From Clostridia bacterium (lineage in GTDB: Bacteria; Bacillota; Clostridia; Acetivibrionales; DSM-27016): 64,000 nt of DNA. The stretch's first letter is position 1. Each line of letters begins with the position of its first letter. Below, in pieces: positions 28,554 to 38,149 of the stretch. A model generated the notes under the pieces. That model was given only the letters and a program-made list of their open reading frames with translations. It did not search any database and was not told the DNA's origin. The position numbers and the translations under genes are program-made. Location of the stretch: assembly GCA_026414765.1 (NCBI GenBank), contig JAOAIJ010000015.1:124001-188000 (forward strand), given 5' to 3'.

Positions 28554-29234
28554 ATGGAATTTATAAATGATTTGCAAGTAAGGATAAAGGAATGGGGAGC
28601 CAGTTTTATTGGATATTCGGATCTTTCAGAAAAACTGCCGGAAAGATACAGCAGACTAAGGTATGGAATAACTGTTGGAGTGAGGCTCTCAGACTTTATC
28701 ATTGATGAAATAGAGAATTGCCCAACATATACATATTTCCACCATTACCGCACAGTAAATACTCTGATTGACCAGATTACACTGAAGTCACTTCTTCTTA
28801 TCCAGGACAAAGGCTTTATGGCATTAGCCGTTCCTGCATCGCAAACAGTAAACGATATAGAAGATAAGTATAGTGGAATATTTCCACATAAGACAGCAGC
28901 TGTTATGGCTGGACTTGGATGGATAGGTAAGAACGGGCTTTTCATAAGTAAAGACTACGGTCCTAGAGTAAGGCTTGGTACAATTCTCACAAATTTGGAG
29001 CTTCCAACCGTCCTCTCGGATAATGAGAACAAATGCGGTAATTGCAGGCTGTGTGTGGATAGTTGTCCTGCAGCAGCACTTTCAGGCAACTGCTGGGAGC
29101 AAGGCTGCAATAGAGAACATGTAGTTGATGCAAAAGCTTGCAGTGAGTATATGAACGCAAAATTCAAACATATTGGAAGAGGGTCGGTTTGCGGCATATG
29201 CATTAAAGTATGTCCCCATGGAGGAAAGAAATAG
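28554..29234 (+). CDS. QueG-like double-cluster [4Fe-4S] protein
   Basis: This 226-aa protein is related to epoxyqueuosine reductase but is shorter (QueG is about 310-380 aa). The middle KTAAVMAGLGWIGKNGLFI and YGPRVRLGTILTNLELP match the QueG core. Two ferredoxin-type motifs follow: CGNCRLCVDSCPAAAL and CGICIKVCPHGG, with extra cysteines between (CWEQGCNREH). The N-terminal cobalamin-binding domain seems reduced and the C-terminal HEAT repeats are absent, so it is probably a QueG paralogue of unknown reaction. The window also has queH at 58109, which could do the queuosine step instead. A TATAAT lies at 28516-28521. Confidence 0.82.
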   Translation: MEFINDLQVRIKEWGASFIGYSDLSEKLPERYSRLRYGITVGVRLSDFIIDEIENCPTYTYFHHYRTVNTLIDQITLKSLLLIQDKGFMALAVPASQTVNDIEDKYSGIFPHKTAAVMAGLGWIGKNGLFISKDYGPRVRLGTILTNLELPTVLSDNENKCGNCRLCVDSCPAAALSGNCWEQGCNREHVVDAKACSEYMNAKFKHIGRGSVCGICIKVCPHGGKK

Positions 29235-29383
29235 GTTTGAATATTGTTTAATTGCACCTTTTGGTATATAATCTTTATATAGCAGGTAAATATAAACAAT
29301 AGTATTACAAGTCTGTATTGATTATGTCATATCCATCAAAAATTTTCTTAGAATAGTTTCTTTTTTATGAAAGGAATTCAGAC

Positions 29384-29872
29384 ATGAAAAAGGTTCTACT
29401 AGTAAACGATAGCAAGTTTGAAAGTATTATCATGAAAGATATCTTAAATTCAATGGGATATGATGTCAAAGTATCGGATGAGTTCAATGCCACTGGCGTT
29501 ATTGAAAATTTTCATCCAGATTTTCTTGTAGTTAATTATATTATGAAGGAAATCAGGGGTGACCAGCTTATTGCTATGGTAAAACTCCACAACCCAGGAA
29601 TTAAGTGTTTTTTGTGCTCAAGTAGCAGCTTGGATACAATGCAAAATAAAAAGATAGATGGCTTCATTAAGACTCCTGTTGAGAAAGATGAGATAGCAAA
29701 GATATTCAATTACTTTCAAAGCAGCAATAATGATGATTATGAAATAGTCAAAAAGAAGGATATAGAAGCCAGAGTAGGTGAAATAATGCATTGTAGAGGC
29801 TGTGGCCGTGAAATAGGCAAAGGGGGCACCAGTGGTTTTGCTTTTTGTCCCTACTGTGGGGGTAAGAATTAA
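29384..29872 (+). CDS. Degenerate receiver domain with C-terminal zinc ribbon
   Basis: This 162-aa protein has a CheY-like fold at residues 1-112: KKVLLVNDSKFESIIMKDIL, PDFLVVNYIMKEIRGDQL and DGFIKTPV. The phospho-accepting aspartate is replaced by Asn51 (VVNY) and one acidic-pocket Asp is Asn8, so normal phosphorylation is not expected. Residues 130-162 form a zinc ribbon (CRGCGREIG...FCPYCGGKN). The combination suggests a phosphorylation-independent signalling or scaffold protein. It is monocistronic, with AAAGGA upstream. Confidence 0.8.
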   Translation: MKKVLLVNDSKFESIIMKDILNSMGYDVKVSDEFNATGVIENFHPDFLVVNYIMKEIRGDQLIAMVKLHNPGIKCFLCSSSSLDTMQNKKIDGFIKTPVEKDEIAKIFNYFQSSNNDDYEIVKKKDIEARVGEIMHCRGCGREIGKGGTSGFAFCPYCGGKN

Positions 29873-30201
29873 CATAGAGCCTTTCTTGATTTAGTAAGGT
29901 TAGGACATAAAATAATATATTTTTATTTATTTTCAAAATTTATTCTATTTAGTTTCATAATTTTCCGGGAAAAAAAATATACTTTATCTGTTAAGGAAGT
30001 ATAATGTGATATCAATTTGCAGTTTAAAGCAGACAGATGTCTTTCTGCCTTGCTGGTAAACCCGATGCTTCATTATGTAAACTCTTTGTTAAACCCTTTA
30101 CTGCCAGAATTAATGGTGATAAGCTTATTAATGAAATAGCATAACCAAATGTGGAACGCAGAAGAAAATAATTATGTAATCAGAATACGGGAGGTAAATA
30201 A
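29873..30201. other. Intergenic stretch before glgC
   Basis: About 330 bp, AT-rich, with no open frame. A TATAAT at 30000-30005 is a possible -10 element for glgCD, but its -35 region is not convincing. Confidence 0.35.
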
Positions 30202-31482
30202 ATGGTAAGAAAAGAAATTGTTGCGTTACTTCTTGCCGGTGGGCAGGGAAGCAGGCTTGGAGTTTTGACAAAAACCATAGCCAAGCCGGCAGTTTTGTAT
30301 GGAGGGAAGTACAGGATAATTGATTTTTCACTAAGTAACTGTATAAATTCCGGCATTGATACAGTTGGAGTTCTGACACAGTATCAGCCGTTAAAGCTAA
30401 ATTCCCATATAGGTATAGGTAAACCTTGGGATATGGACAGAATAAATGGGGGAGTAACAATTTTATCACCTTACCTTAAGGAAGAAGTGGGTGAATGGTA
30501 CAAGGGTACTGCAAATGCGGTATTTCAAAATATTCACTATATAGACAAATTAGCGCCGGAATACGTGATTATACTTTCCGGAGATCATATATACAAGATG
30601 GATTATTCACTAATGCTGGATTTTCATAAGAGAAATGATGCCGAAGCAACTATCTCTGTTATTGATGTCCCTTATGCGGAAGCGAGCAGATACGGAATAA
30701 TGAATACATATGAAAATGGCAGGATATATGAATTTGAAGAAAAACCTCAAAACCCTAAAAGTACGTTGGCATCAATGGGGGTATATATTTTCACCTGGAA
30801 GGTGCTTAGAGAATACCTGATACGTGATAGTGAAAATCCCGTATCGGATTATGACTTCGGGAAAAATATCATTCCCTTGATGCTTGGTGAAGGAAGAAGC
30901 ATGTGGGCCTATAAGTTCCAGGGGTATTGGAGGGATGTAGGCACGATTCAGGCTTTTTGGGAATCTAATATGGATTTGATCAGAAGAGTTCCTGATTTTA
31001 ATCTATTTGATCCTGGTTGGAAGATTTATACCCCAAACCCGGTTGCTCCTGCCCACTATATCGGGCCAAACGGCAGCGTCAAGAAATCAATTGTTGCTGA
31101 AGGGTGCATGATTTACGGACAGGTAAAAAACTCTGTTGTTTTTCCTGGAGTAATTATTGAGGAAGGTACTGTTATAGAAGACTCCATAGTTATGTCAAAT
31201 TGCAGGATTGGGGCAGGCAGCTATGCAAACCAGTGCATTATCGGTGAAAGTGTGCAGATAGGGCAAGGGGTGAAAATTGGCATCGGAGAAATTGTTTCAA
31301 ACGAACATAAGCCCAATATATATACTTCCGGCATAACTGTTATTGGTGAAGGTGCTATGATACCCGATGGTGTAGAAATAGGGAAGAATGTAATGGTGGA
31401 TATAGATGCCTCAACTGAAGATTTCTACCAAATGAGAATTCTTTCAGGAAAAAGTGTATTTAAGGGTGGTGTAAGCGAATGA
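30202..31482 (+). CDS. glgC: Glucose-1-phosphate adenylyltransferase (GlgC)
   Basis: GlgC makes ADP-glucose from glucose-1-phosphate and ATP, the committed step of glycogen synthesis. The 426-aa protein has [14 protein letters not shown] (nucleotide loop), [21 protein letters not shown], the catalytic [19 protein letters not shown] (glucose-1-P site), and a C-terminal left-handed beta-helix with hexapeptide repeats. A GGGAGG site precedes the ATG. Its stop overlaps glgD by 4 bp (ATGA), so both are co-translated. No glgA or glgB is in view. Confidence 0.96.
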   Translation: MVRKEIVALLLAGGQGSRLGVLTKTIAKPAVLYGGKYRIIDFSLSNCINSGIDTVGVLTQYQPLKLNSHIGIGKPWDMDRINGGVTILSPYLKEEVGEWYKGTANAVFQNIHYIDKLAPEYVIILSGDHIYKMDYSLMLDFHKRNDAEATISVIDVPYAEASRYGIMNTYENGRIYEFEEKPQNPKSTLASMGVYIFTWKVLREYLIRDSENPVSDYDFGKNIIPLMLGEGRSMWAYKFQGYWRDVGTIQAFWESNMDLIRRVPDFNLFDPGWKIYTPNPVAPAHYIGPNGSVKKSIVAEGCMIYGQVKNSVVFPGVIIEEGTVIEDSIVMSNCRIGAGSYANQCIIGESVQIGQGVKIGIGEIVSNEHKPNIYTSGITVIGEGAMIPDGVEIGKNVMVDIDASTEDFYQMRILSGKSVFKGGVSE

Positions 31483-32600
31483 AAAATACAATGGGAATAA
31501 TACTGACCGGAGGAAAAAACAACAGATTAAAGGAATTATCTGCTAAGAGGTCAATTTCGGCTGTACCGGTAGGAGGCAAATATAGGACTATTGATTTTAC
31601 TTTATCAAATTTTGTTAATTCGGGTGTAACGAATATAGGTGTATTAACCCAGTATAGTTTCCGTTCTCTTATGGATCATCTGGGATCAGGCAAGGAGTGG
31701 GACCTGGATAGGAAAAACGACGGGCTGTTTATTTTTCCTCCTTATTTGTCAGGTGATGATAACGGGTGGTATAGGGGCAGTGCGGATGCAATGTATAACA
31801 ATCTGACCTTCTTGAGGAGAAGTAATGAGAAATACGTTATCATTGCACAAGGTAACTGCATATATAAAATGAATTTTGATGATATGCTTGATTTCCATAT
31901 AAATAAAAATTCCGATATAACTGTTGCTTACAGGGAGATGAACAATTATTCCGACGAAGAAATGTCTCTCCTGGGCTTATTGAAGGTAGACGAAAACAAA
32001 AGGATTGTGGACTTACAGGAAAAACCTCGTCATCCATGGACGAAAACGGGTTCCATGGGTATATATATAATAAACAGGGAGTTGCTGATTGCACTGCTGG
32101 AAGAGAGTGCAGCCCACGGAAATTATGATTTTGTGAAAGATATTTTGATTAAAAAACTTAACGAGCTGAATTTATTCGGTTATGAATTCAAGGGATATTG
32201 GAGAAGTCTGAGTACAATACAAATGTATTACAAGTGCAATATGGAATTGCTGAATCCTGAAACCAGACGAGAGCTATTCATTGACAGTGGCAGGATATAT
32301 ACTAAGGTAAAAGATGAGCCGCCTGCAAAATACAATGATGAAGCAGAGGTAAAGAACTCTATTATAGCTGACGGGTGCATTATTGAGGGGACAGTGGAAA
32401 ATTCCGTGCTATTCAGGGGAGTTACAGTAAAGAGGGGGGCTTTTATAAAGGATAGTATAATTATGCAGGGGGCGAGCATTGAAGAGGGTGCTGTTTTAAA
32501 TTATGCAATTCTTGATAAGGGTGTTGTTATGACAGAGGGTAAATGTCTGAAAGGTGAGCCAAACTGGCCGATTATAGTGGGTAAGAATGTAAGAGTTTAG
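31479..32600 (+). CDS. glgD: Glucose-1-phosphate adenylyltransferase subunit GlgD
   Basis: GlgD is the regulatory-type partner of GlgC in Firmicutes, forming a heteromeric ADP-glucose pyrophosphorylase. The 373-aa protein shares the fold ([35 protein letters not shown]) but loses key catalytic residues: GDHIYKMDY of GlgC reads [10 protein letters not shown] here. A shorter hexapeptide-repeat domain closes the protein. The gene starts within the glgC stop. Confidence 0.95.
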   Translation: MKNTMGIILTGGKNNRLKELSAKRSISAVPVGGKYRTIDFTLSNFVNSGVTNIGVLTQYSFRSLMDHLGSGKEWDLDRKNDGLFIFPPYLSGDDNGWYRGSADAMYNNLTFLRRSNEKYVIIAQGNCIYKMNFDDMLDFHINKNSDITVAYREMNNYSDEEMSLLGLLKVDENKRIVDLQEKPRHPWTKTGSMGIYIINRELLIALLEESAAHGNYDFVKDILIKKLNELNLFGYEFKGYWRSLSTIQMYYKCNMELLNPETRRELFIDSGRIYTKVKDEPPAKYNDEAEVKNSIIADGCIIEGTVENSVLFRGVTVKRGAFIKDSIIMQGASIEEGAVLNYAILDKGVVMTEGKCLKGEPNWPIIVGKNVRV

Positions 32601-32759
32601 TATTGAGTCAATGGCTTAATCCCTAAAAATGACTCATATTTATACTTTGAGTAAAGTTATTGAGTTAAGGCAGTAAACGAAGGTAGAGAAAATGCTTTTA
32701 AGTATTGAGCAGAATCTTTACCTTTTTATTTTGAGCATCTAATTACGGAGGATACACAG

Positions 32760-33848
32760 ATGATACATGGGATACCAAAGTACAAAGAGCCGGATTTCAG
32801 CAAGGAGCAGTTTACTTCGGCACCGGATGTCAGGGTGGCTGTAGTATTGGCAGATGGAGTAGCTCCAGAGGATTATCATGCGACTAGTATTTTTCCGGAA
32901 TATTTTAAGTTACATGGTAAGTGGACACTTATAAGTGAAAGCAGAATGGATTCGGTAGTCGTGGTAAAAAAGAATAATACTCTCGAAGTAAAAGAATTGA
33001 GAAAGTTAGCCAAGGGTGAACGTGTGGTGTTGGGAAGGTCTGAAGATGCAAGTGAAGGCATATTTGTATATACTCAGGGCTTCAGGAAACTTATGGAGAA
33101 GGATGAAGCTTTTGCATTCAGATCTGGAAGGTCCAGGGAAACTCCATATTCACGTGATTATGACAGATTATATGAATTGCTGATGCATGAAAAGAGGAAC
33201 GGATACATAGTATGGGTATTAGGACCGGCAGTTACCTTTGACTCGGATTCCAGGAGAGCGATGGAATCGCTTATAGAGAACGGATTTGTACATGCTGTTT
33301 TTGCAGGTAATGCCTTAGCTACTCACGATATGGAAGGAAGTATGTTCAAGACTGCTTTAGGACAGGATATTTATACACAGGATTCTATTTTGAATGGGCA
33401 TTATCATCACCTTGATGTTATAAACAGAGCAAGAACGGCGGGTTCAATAAAGGAATTCCTTGAACATTATAATATAAACAGTGGCATAGTACATGCATGT
33501 GTAAAAAACAATGTTCCATTGGTGCTGGCTGGATCAATAAGGGATGACGGGCCTTTGCCGGGGGTCATATCTGATGTTTATGAAGCTCAGGATGCAATGA
33601 GACAGCATACAAGAAAAGCGACCACAGTGTTGGGCTTGGCTACACAGCTTCATTCCATAGCGACAGGCAATATGACACCTGCATATCAGGTGATTAGTGG
33701 CGTTGTACGGCCTGTATTTATTTATAGCATAGATATTTCGGAATTTGCTGTCAACAAATTGAGGGATAGAGGGAGTCTTGAAGTAACTTCTATAGTAACA
33801 AATATTCAGGATTTTTTAGTTAATCTCGAAAGAAATTTGACTAGGTAA
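32760..33848 (+). CDS. LOR/SDH-domain protein (TIGR00300-like), possible ornithine cyclodeaminase
   Basis: This 362-aa protein carries the conserved C-terminal region of the LOR/SDH (TIGR00300) family: WVLGPAVTFDSDSRRAM, VHAVFAGNALATHDMEGSM, NGHYHHLDVIN, VPLVLAGSIRDDGPLP and LATQLHSIATGNMTP. In archaea and in the cyanobacterial AgrE/ArgZ fusion this region has been linked to ornithine cyclodeaminase activity (ornithine to proline plus ammonia). That link is family knowledge, not shown here. The N-terminal 170 residues are less familiar, and there is no arginine dihydrolase domain. An EamA-type transporter follows 10 bp later and is likely co-transcribed. Confidence 0.75.
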   Translation: MIHGIPKYKEPDFSKEQFTSAPDVRVAVVLADGVAPEDYHATSIFPEYFKLHGKWTLISESRMDSVVVVKKNNTLEVKELRKLAKGERVVLGRSEDASEGIFVYTQGFRKLMEKDEAFAFRSGRSRETPYSRDYDRLYELLMHEKRNGYIVWVLGPAVTFDSDSRRAMESLIENGFVHAVFAGNALATHDMEGSMFKTALGQDIYTQDSILNGHYHHLDVINRARTAGSIKEFLEHYNINSGIVHACVKNNVPLVLAGSIRDDGPLPGVISDVYEAQDAMRQHTRKATTVLGLATQLHSIATGNMTPAYQVISGVVRPVFIYSIDISEFAVNKLRDRGSLEVTSIVTNIQDFLVNLERNLTR

Positions 33849-33858
33849 AGGAGCAGTA

Positions 33859-34761
33859 ATGAAGAGTTTTTATTTCGGAGCTATACTTGTATCGGTTTCT
33901 GCGCTGGGTTACGGCATTATGCCTGTATTTGCAAAATTCGCATATAAAGGTGGAATAAATACTACGACACTTTTACTAATCCGATTTGGGCTGGCGGCGT
34001 TGTTATTTTTTTCTTATTTATTAATCAGATACAGAAAAATAAGTATCAGCCTGAAACAAGTCGGAGTTCTGTTTATTCTAGGCGGTATATGCTACACAGG
34101 TCAATCCTTTCTGTATTTTTCTGCAGTCAAACACATTCCGGGCTCTCTCGCTACACTGCTTGTGTATGTAGCACCGGTGCTTGTAGCTGTTTTTTCTTTT
34201 TTTATTGACAAAGAAAGAATCACACTGAAAGTAATACTCCCGATAGCAGTAGCCTTTACAGGCCTTGTGATTGTTTGCAAAGACAGCATTGGAAAGGTTG
34301 ACTTTAGAGGGATTATTATGGCTCTGGGTGCTGCGTTAGTATATGCATTCTATGTGATTTTAAGTAACCGTGTTGTCAAACAGCTTCCAGCTGTTATGTC
34401 CAGTGCGTTTATTACATTTTTTACAGCCGTAGCTCTTTTATCCGGTGGCACGGCATCAGGTTCTGTGTCACTTGATTTCAAACCTGTTACCTGGGTATAT
34501 ATAGCCGCATTGGTAATGATCTCGACTGTACTTGCATTAGCTGCTTTTTTAGCCGGACTTGACAGGCTGGGGTCCACAAAAGCATCCATACTTAGTATGC
34601 TGGAACCAGTCTTTGCGGTCATTTTTTCAGTGGCTTTTCTTGCGGAAAAACTTACTGTGTATCAACTTTTTGGCGGTATGATAGTAATAACGGGGGCCTT
34701 TATGGTAATAAGACCGCAAAAGACCGATAAAAAGAGTACAAATGGTAAAGAATTAAATTAA
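33859..34761 (+). CDS. EamA/DMT-family transporter
   Basis: This 300-aa membrane protein has ten hydrophobic segments and two EamA repeats (about residues 8-135 and 150-285), with the typical LLLIRFGLAALLFF and LEPVFAVIFSVAFLAEKL segments. Such transporters often export amino acids or metabolites. An AAAGGAG site precedes the ATG and the gene follows the LOR/SDH gene by 10 bp, hinting that it moves that enzyme's substrate or product. Confidence 0.88.
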   Translation: MKSFYFGAILVSVSALGYGIMPVFAKFAYKGGINTTTLLLIRFGLAALLFFSYLLIRYRKISISLKQVGVLFILGGICYTGQSFLYFSAVKHIPGSLATLLVYVAPVLVAVFSFFIDKERITLKVILPIAVAFTGLVIVCKDSIGKVDFRGIIMALGAALVYAFYVILSNRVVKQLPAVMSSAFITFFTAVALLSGGTASGSVSLDFKPVTWVYIAALVMISTVLALAAFLAGLDRLGSTKASILSMLEPVFAVIFSVAFLAEKLTVYQLFGGMIVITGAFMVIRPQKTDKKSTNGKELN

Positions 34762-34938
34762 CATAATATAATATTTACTGTTTATGTTATCCGTTCTATA
34801 ATGTTTATAGATAAACTATCTTAAAGCTGTTTACATCTGAGCTTTTATTTCCACTAAAGCTACGATTCTGAATGAAAGGTATTTTTGCGTAGAGTTGCTG
34901 GTTCGCAAGCAATAAAATATTTCCCGGGAGGAAAAAAT

Positions 34939-35322
34939 ATGTTAAATGAATCAAGTTTCACGGTAAGAGAATCAGGCAGGAGGGAGGACAGTTTCTATAT
35001 TGACTATTCCGGAGTGTACAGAATAGCTGATATAGCTAATCAGGCAGGCATTAAGAATGCAGAAATTAAGAAGATATATATAGATAACGGGGGAATCTAT
35101 GATGAATCACTTGACATATATTACTTTAACAATATAGATAGCGCAAAAACAGTTATTTATGAAATTTTGAAAGGTATGAAGCCTGATGCCAGAGGAAGGC
35201 TTTTACTGCTGACAGAAGCGGAGATTGAATACATCCGGCAGGCATTGATAAACGAAGGTTCAAATAATTTGCATCTCAGTAATAAAGTAAAGGATGCGAT
35301 CTTTAAGAAATTGAACAGATAA
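34939..35322 (+). CDS. Hypothetical protein
   Basis: This 127-aa soluble protein starts MLNESSFTVRESGRREDSFYIDY, with a mixed alpha/beta pattern and no recognised motif. GGGAGG lies 8 bp upstream of ATG 34939; the frame is open to 34885 without a better start. The C-terminal helix (TEAEIEYIRQALINEG) is amphipathic. It ends in a 13-bp perfect hairpin. Confidence 0.62.
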   Translation: MLNESSFTVRESGRREDSFYIDYSGVYRIADIANQAGIKNAEIKKIYIDNGGIYDESLDIYYFNNIDSAKTVIYEILKGMKPDARGRLLLLTEAEIEYIRQALINEGSNNLHLSNKVKDAIFKKLNR

Positions 35323-35358
35323 ACCTATATAGCATGTAGGTATGAATGCTATATAGGT
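35323..35358. terminator. 13-bp perfect inverted repeat after hypothetical gene
   Basis: ACCTATATAGCAT (35323-35335) and its complement (35346-35358) flank a 10-nt loop. No T tract follows, so the terminator role is uncertain. Confidence 0.5.
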
Positions 35359-35639
35359 AGACAAAAAGTAAAAGTACAAAGATGTATGCATTTTTGTACA
35401 AATCTTTACAGGTTTATTATAGTACGTTAGCAGGCAGTACTAAATTTTCAGAGATACAAAATAAATAATTATTATGTAAATTAAATATTGTAATATTTGT
35501 GCTTTTAATATAATATATTAATGATAAATATACGGACTGACCGGGATTGTTTACAGTTGAGTGGATATACTTTTTGTAAACAATCTTTTTATTTACAAGG
35601 AAAATTCGTAATTTGTTATTAAGGATAGGGGGAACAATT
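35359..35639. other. Long leader of the amino-acid ABC operon
   Basis: An AT-rich stretch of 280 bp with a TATAAT at 35509-35514 (a -35-like TTGTAA 15 bp before it) and, downstream, a terminator hairpin listed separately. No reading frame is seen. Confidence 0.45.
35545..35590 (+). terminator. Leader terminator/attenuator before ABC operon
   Basis: A perfect 11-bp stem GATTGTTTACA (35545-35555)/TGTAAACAATC (35575-35585) is followed by TTTTT, 50 bp before the start of the binding-protein gene and downstream of the probable promoter. Position suggests attenuation or a short leader RNA. Confidence 0.65.
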
Positions 35640-36431
35640 ATGGCAGGAATAAAAAACAGAATTTTTGTATGTGTATTGGCTTTGGTATTGATTTTGTCTC
35701 TGGCACTTAGCGCATGTGGAAAAGCAGACGATAGTATACTTCGTGTAGGGGTAGATGACAGCTATCCTCCAATGGAGTATAAGGACAAGGATGGTAAAAC
35801 AACAATAGGGTTTGACGTTGATGTAGCAAAGGAATTGGCAAAAAAGCTTGGGAAAAAGGATGTTGAGTTTATATCAAATGACTGGACAGGTATTTTTGAT
35901 GCCCTTGAAACAGATAAATTCGATGTAATTATTTCTTCTGTAAGTATTAATGATGAGAGAAATGAAAAACATTCTCTTACAAAACCTTATATAGCAAATA
36001 AGCAGGTTATAGTCACAAAGGCGGGAACAACAGCGATAAAGTCGCCTGAAGACTTGAAGGATAAGAAGGTAGGATTTCAGGCTGGTACTACATCTGAAGA
36101 ATTCTGCAAGGATACTTTAAAACTTGATGAAAAGAATCTCAGTTCATATCCCTTAGTTACACAGCCTTTTATGGACCTTGAAGCTGGTAGGATTGAAGCA
36201 ATAATGGTTGACGTAGTTGTTGCGAAATACTATATTGCAAACAATAAAGGCAAATTTGTACTTGCCTGGGAAAGCTCAGAAGCTGAACCTATGGCGCTCT
36301 GCTTCCCTAAAAAAGACACAGAATTGAGAGATAAGGCAAATCAGATATTGGATGAAATGCAGAAAGACGGAACTATGAAGGCTATTTCAGAAAAATGGTT
36401 TGGTGAAGACGTTACAAAGAACCTTGAGTGA
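35640..36431 (+). CDS. Amino-acid ABC transporter substrate-binding lipoprotein
   Basis: This 263-aa lipoprotein has a signal peptide ending in the lipobox LSAC (Cys near residue 24) and a family 3 solute-binding fold: LRVGVDDSYPPMEYKDKDGKT, IGFDVDVAKELAKKLG, KVGFQAGTTSEEF and an EKWFGED C-terminus. It delivers a polar amino acid (possibly cystine, glutamine or similar) to the permease encoded next. ATG 35640 has AGGGGGAA upstream. It forms an operon with the permease and ATPase. Confidence 0.92.
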   Translation: MAGIKNRIFVCVLALVLILSLALSACGKADDSILRVGVDDSYPPMEYKDKDGKTTIGFDVDVAKELAKKLGKKDVEFISNDWTGIFDALETDKFDVIISSVSINDERNEKHSLTKPYIANKQVIVTKAGTTAIKSPEDLKDKKVGFQAGTTSEEFCKDTLKLDEKNLSSYPLVTQPFMDLEAGRIEAIMVDVVVAKYYIANNKGKFVLAWESSEAEPMALCFPKKDTELRDKANQILDEMQKDGTMKAISEKWFGEDVTKNLE

Positions 36432-36526
36432 TATTTCGTATTTATGCGTTGGGCTGCGTAGGTTTATTGCAGTTCAACGCAGTTTTATGATTTGTGTAAT
36501 GTATAACAATTAGGGAGTTGTTCAAT

Positions 36527-37183
36527 TTGGATTTTGATAGGCTTATAGGATATATGCCAGCTCTTTTGGAAGGTGCACTGAACACGGTTTTGTTAACGGT
36601 TATTTCCGTTTTATTCGGGTCTGTACTCGGTCTTTTTCTGGCGCTTGGCAGACTTTCTAAAAACAAAATAGTCGATAGGATATGCTGGATTTATATTTGG
36701 CTGTTCAGGGGAACGCCACTTTTAATGCAATTGTTTTTCATTTATTATGCATTGCCAAAGATACATCCTGCACTTACACTGCCGGGACAGTGGATACCTG
36801 CACTACTGGCGCTTGCATTGAATTCCGGAGCATATCTGGCCGAAATTATCAGGGCAGCAATACAGTCAATTGATAAAGGCCAGATGGAAGCAGCCAAAGC
36901 ACTTGGGATGAGTTATAGTCAGGCAATGAGGAGAATTATCGTGCCTCAATCCTATAGAAGGTTGATACCGCCTGTTGGAAATGAGTTGATAGCATTATTG
37001 AAGGATTCTTCACTTGTTGCAATGATTGCAATGACCGAGCTTATGAAAGTGACAAATCAGATATCCACCAGGGAATCTGATGCAGCAATTTACTTGCCTG
37101 CAGCAATACTGTATCTGTCGATGACCACGTTGTTTACCTATGTTTTTGAAAAGCTGGAAAAGAAATATTCTGTATATGAATAG
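36527..37183 (+). CDS. Amino-acid ABC transporter permease
   Basis: This 218-aa inner-membrane permease of the His/Glu/Gln family begins LDFDRLIGYMPALLEGALNTVLLT and has five hydrophobic segments. The EAA loop reads EAAKALGMSYSQAMRRIIVPQSYRRLIPP and contacts the ATPase. TTG 36527 is preferred because AGGGAG lies 9 bp upstream; TTG 36518 touches that site. Confidence 0.93.
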   Translation: MDFDRLIGYMPALLEGALNTVLLTVISVLFGSVLGLFLALGRLSKNKIVDRICWIYIWLFRGTPLLMQLFFIYYALPKIHPALTLPGQWIPALLALALNSGAYLAEIIRAAIQSIDKGQMEAAKALGMSYSQAMRRIIVPQSYRRLIPPVGNELIALLKDSSLVAMIAMTELMKVTNQISTRESDAAIYLPAAILYLSMTTLFTYVFEKLEKKYSVYE

Positions 37184-37195
37184 GGGGTGGAGCGA

Positions 37196-37951
37196 ATGAT
37201 GGTTAAAATGGAAAATGTGGCAAAGTCATTCGGAACCCTTGAGGTGCTTAGAAATATCAATTTTGAGGTAACACAAGGAGAGGTTGTCTGTATTATAGGC
37301 CCAAGTGGTTCCGGAAAGAGTACCATACTGAGGTGCTTGAACCATCTTGAAAGGATTACTTCCGGCAGGGTATTTATCCAGGGAAGGCTGGTGGATGAAA
37401 GAATTAACGGAAAGGATCAGCTGAAGATATCTCACAAGCAGGTTTCTGAGATTTGTACGGAACTTGGCATGGTATTTCAGAGATTTAACCTGTTTCCACA
37501 TATGACTGTATTAGAAAACATAATAGAGGCGCCTGTCACTGTCAAAAAAGTGCCTAAAGAAGAAGCTTCAAGATATGCTGCTGAACTGTTGAAAAAGGTA
37601 GGACTCGAAGATAAGCGGGATGAATATCCCTCCAGGTTGTCCGGAGGTCAGCAGCAGAGGGTTGCCATAGCAAGAGCCCTTGCTATGAAACCAAAGATAA
37701 TGCTGTTTGATGAACCAACTTCAGCACTTGACCCTGAACTGGTAGGTGAGGTGCTTGAAGTAATGAAAGAACTGGCACGGGAAGGTATGACCATGATAGT
37801 GGTAACACATGAGATGGGCTTTGCCAAGGAAGTAGCTAACAGAGTATTGTTTATGGATAGAGGAGAGATTCTTGAGGAAGGTGTACCGGCTGATATATTT
37901 TCTAACCCTAAGCATGAAAGAACCAGATCATTTCTACAAAAAGTGCTATAA
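37196..37951 (+). CDS. Amino-acid ABC transporter ATPase
   Basis: This ATPase of about 251 aa drives uptake. Walker A is GPSGSGKST, the Q-loop is [12 protein letters not shown], the signature is [15 protein letters not shown], Walker B is [13 protein letters not shown], and the switch histidine is in [12 protein letters not shown]. An insert at about residues 60-80 ([16 protein letters not shown]) is longer than in the shortest members. ATG 37196 and 37199 are both possible after GGGGTGGAG. Last gene of the operon. Confidence 0.95.
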   Translation: MMVKMENVAKSFGTLEVLRNINFEVTQGEVVCIIGPSGSGKSTILRCLNHLERITSGRVFIQGRLVDERINGKDQLKISHKQVSEICTELGMVFQRFNLFPHMTVLENIIEAPVTVKKVPKEEASRYAAELLKKVGLEDKRDEYPSRLSGGQQQRVAIARALAMKPKIMLFDEPTSALDPELVGEVLEVMKELAREGMTMIVVTHEMGFAKEVANRVLFMDRGEILEEGVPADIFSNPKHERTRSFLQKVL

Positions 37952-37960
37952 TATATGGGA

Positions 37961-37995
37961 AAATGCCGTTTGCAGAAGCAAATGGCATTTTTATT
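37961..37995 (+). terminator. Terminator of the ABC operon
   Basis: A 13-bp stem (AAATGCCGTTTGC/GCAAATGGCATTT, one G-T pair) with a 4-nt loop is followed by T residues. Confidence 0.85.
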
Positions 37996-38149
37996 TATGC
38001 TACTACATCTATATGTTGGATTGTACCGGCAGTGCCGTTTTCTTATAAAATATTCCTGTATTTCATTTATAGGGTTGCTTGTAGTATCTTAATAAGTTAG
38101 AATAAAATATTGTGGAATAAATACGATTTGATTTATTTGTGAGGTAAAT

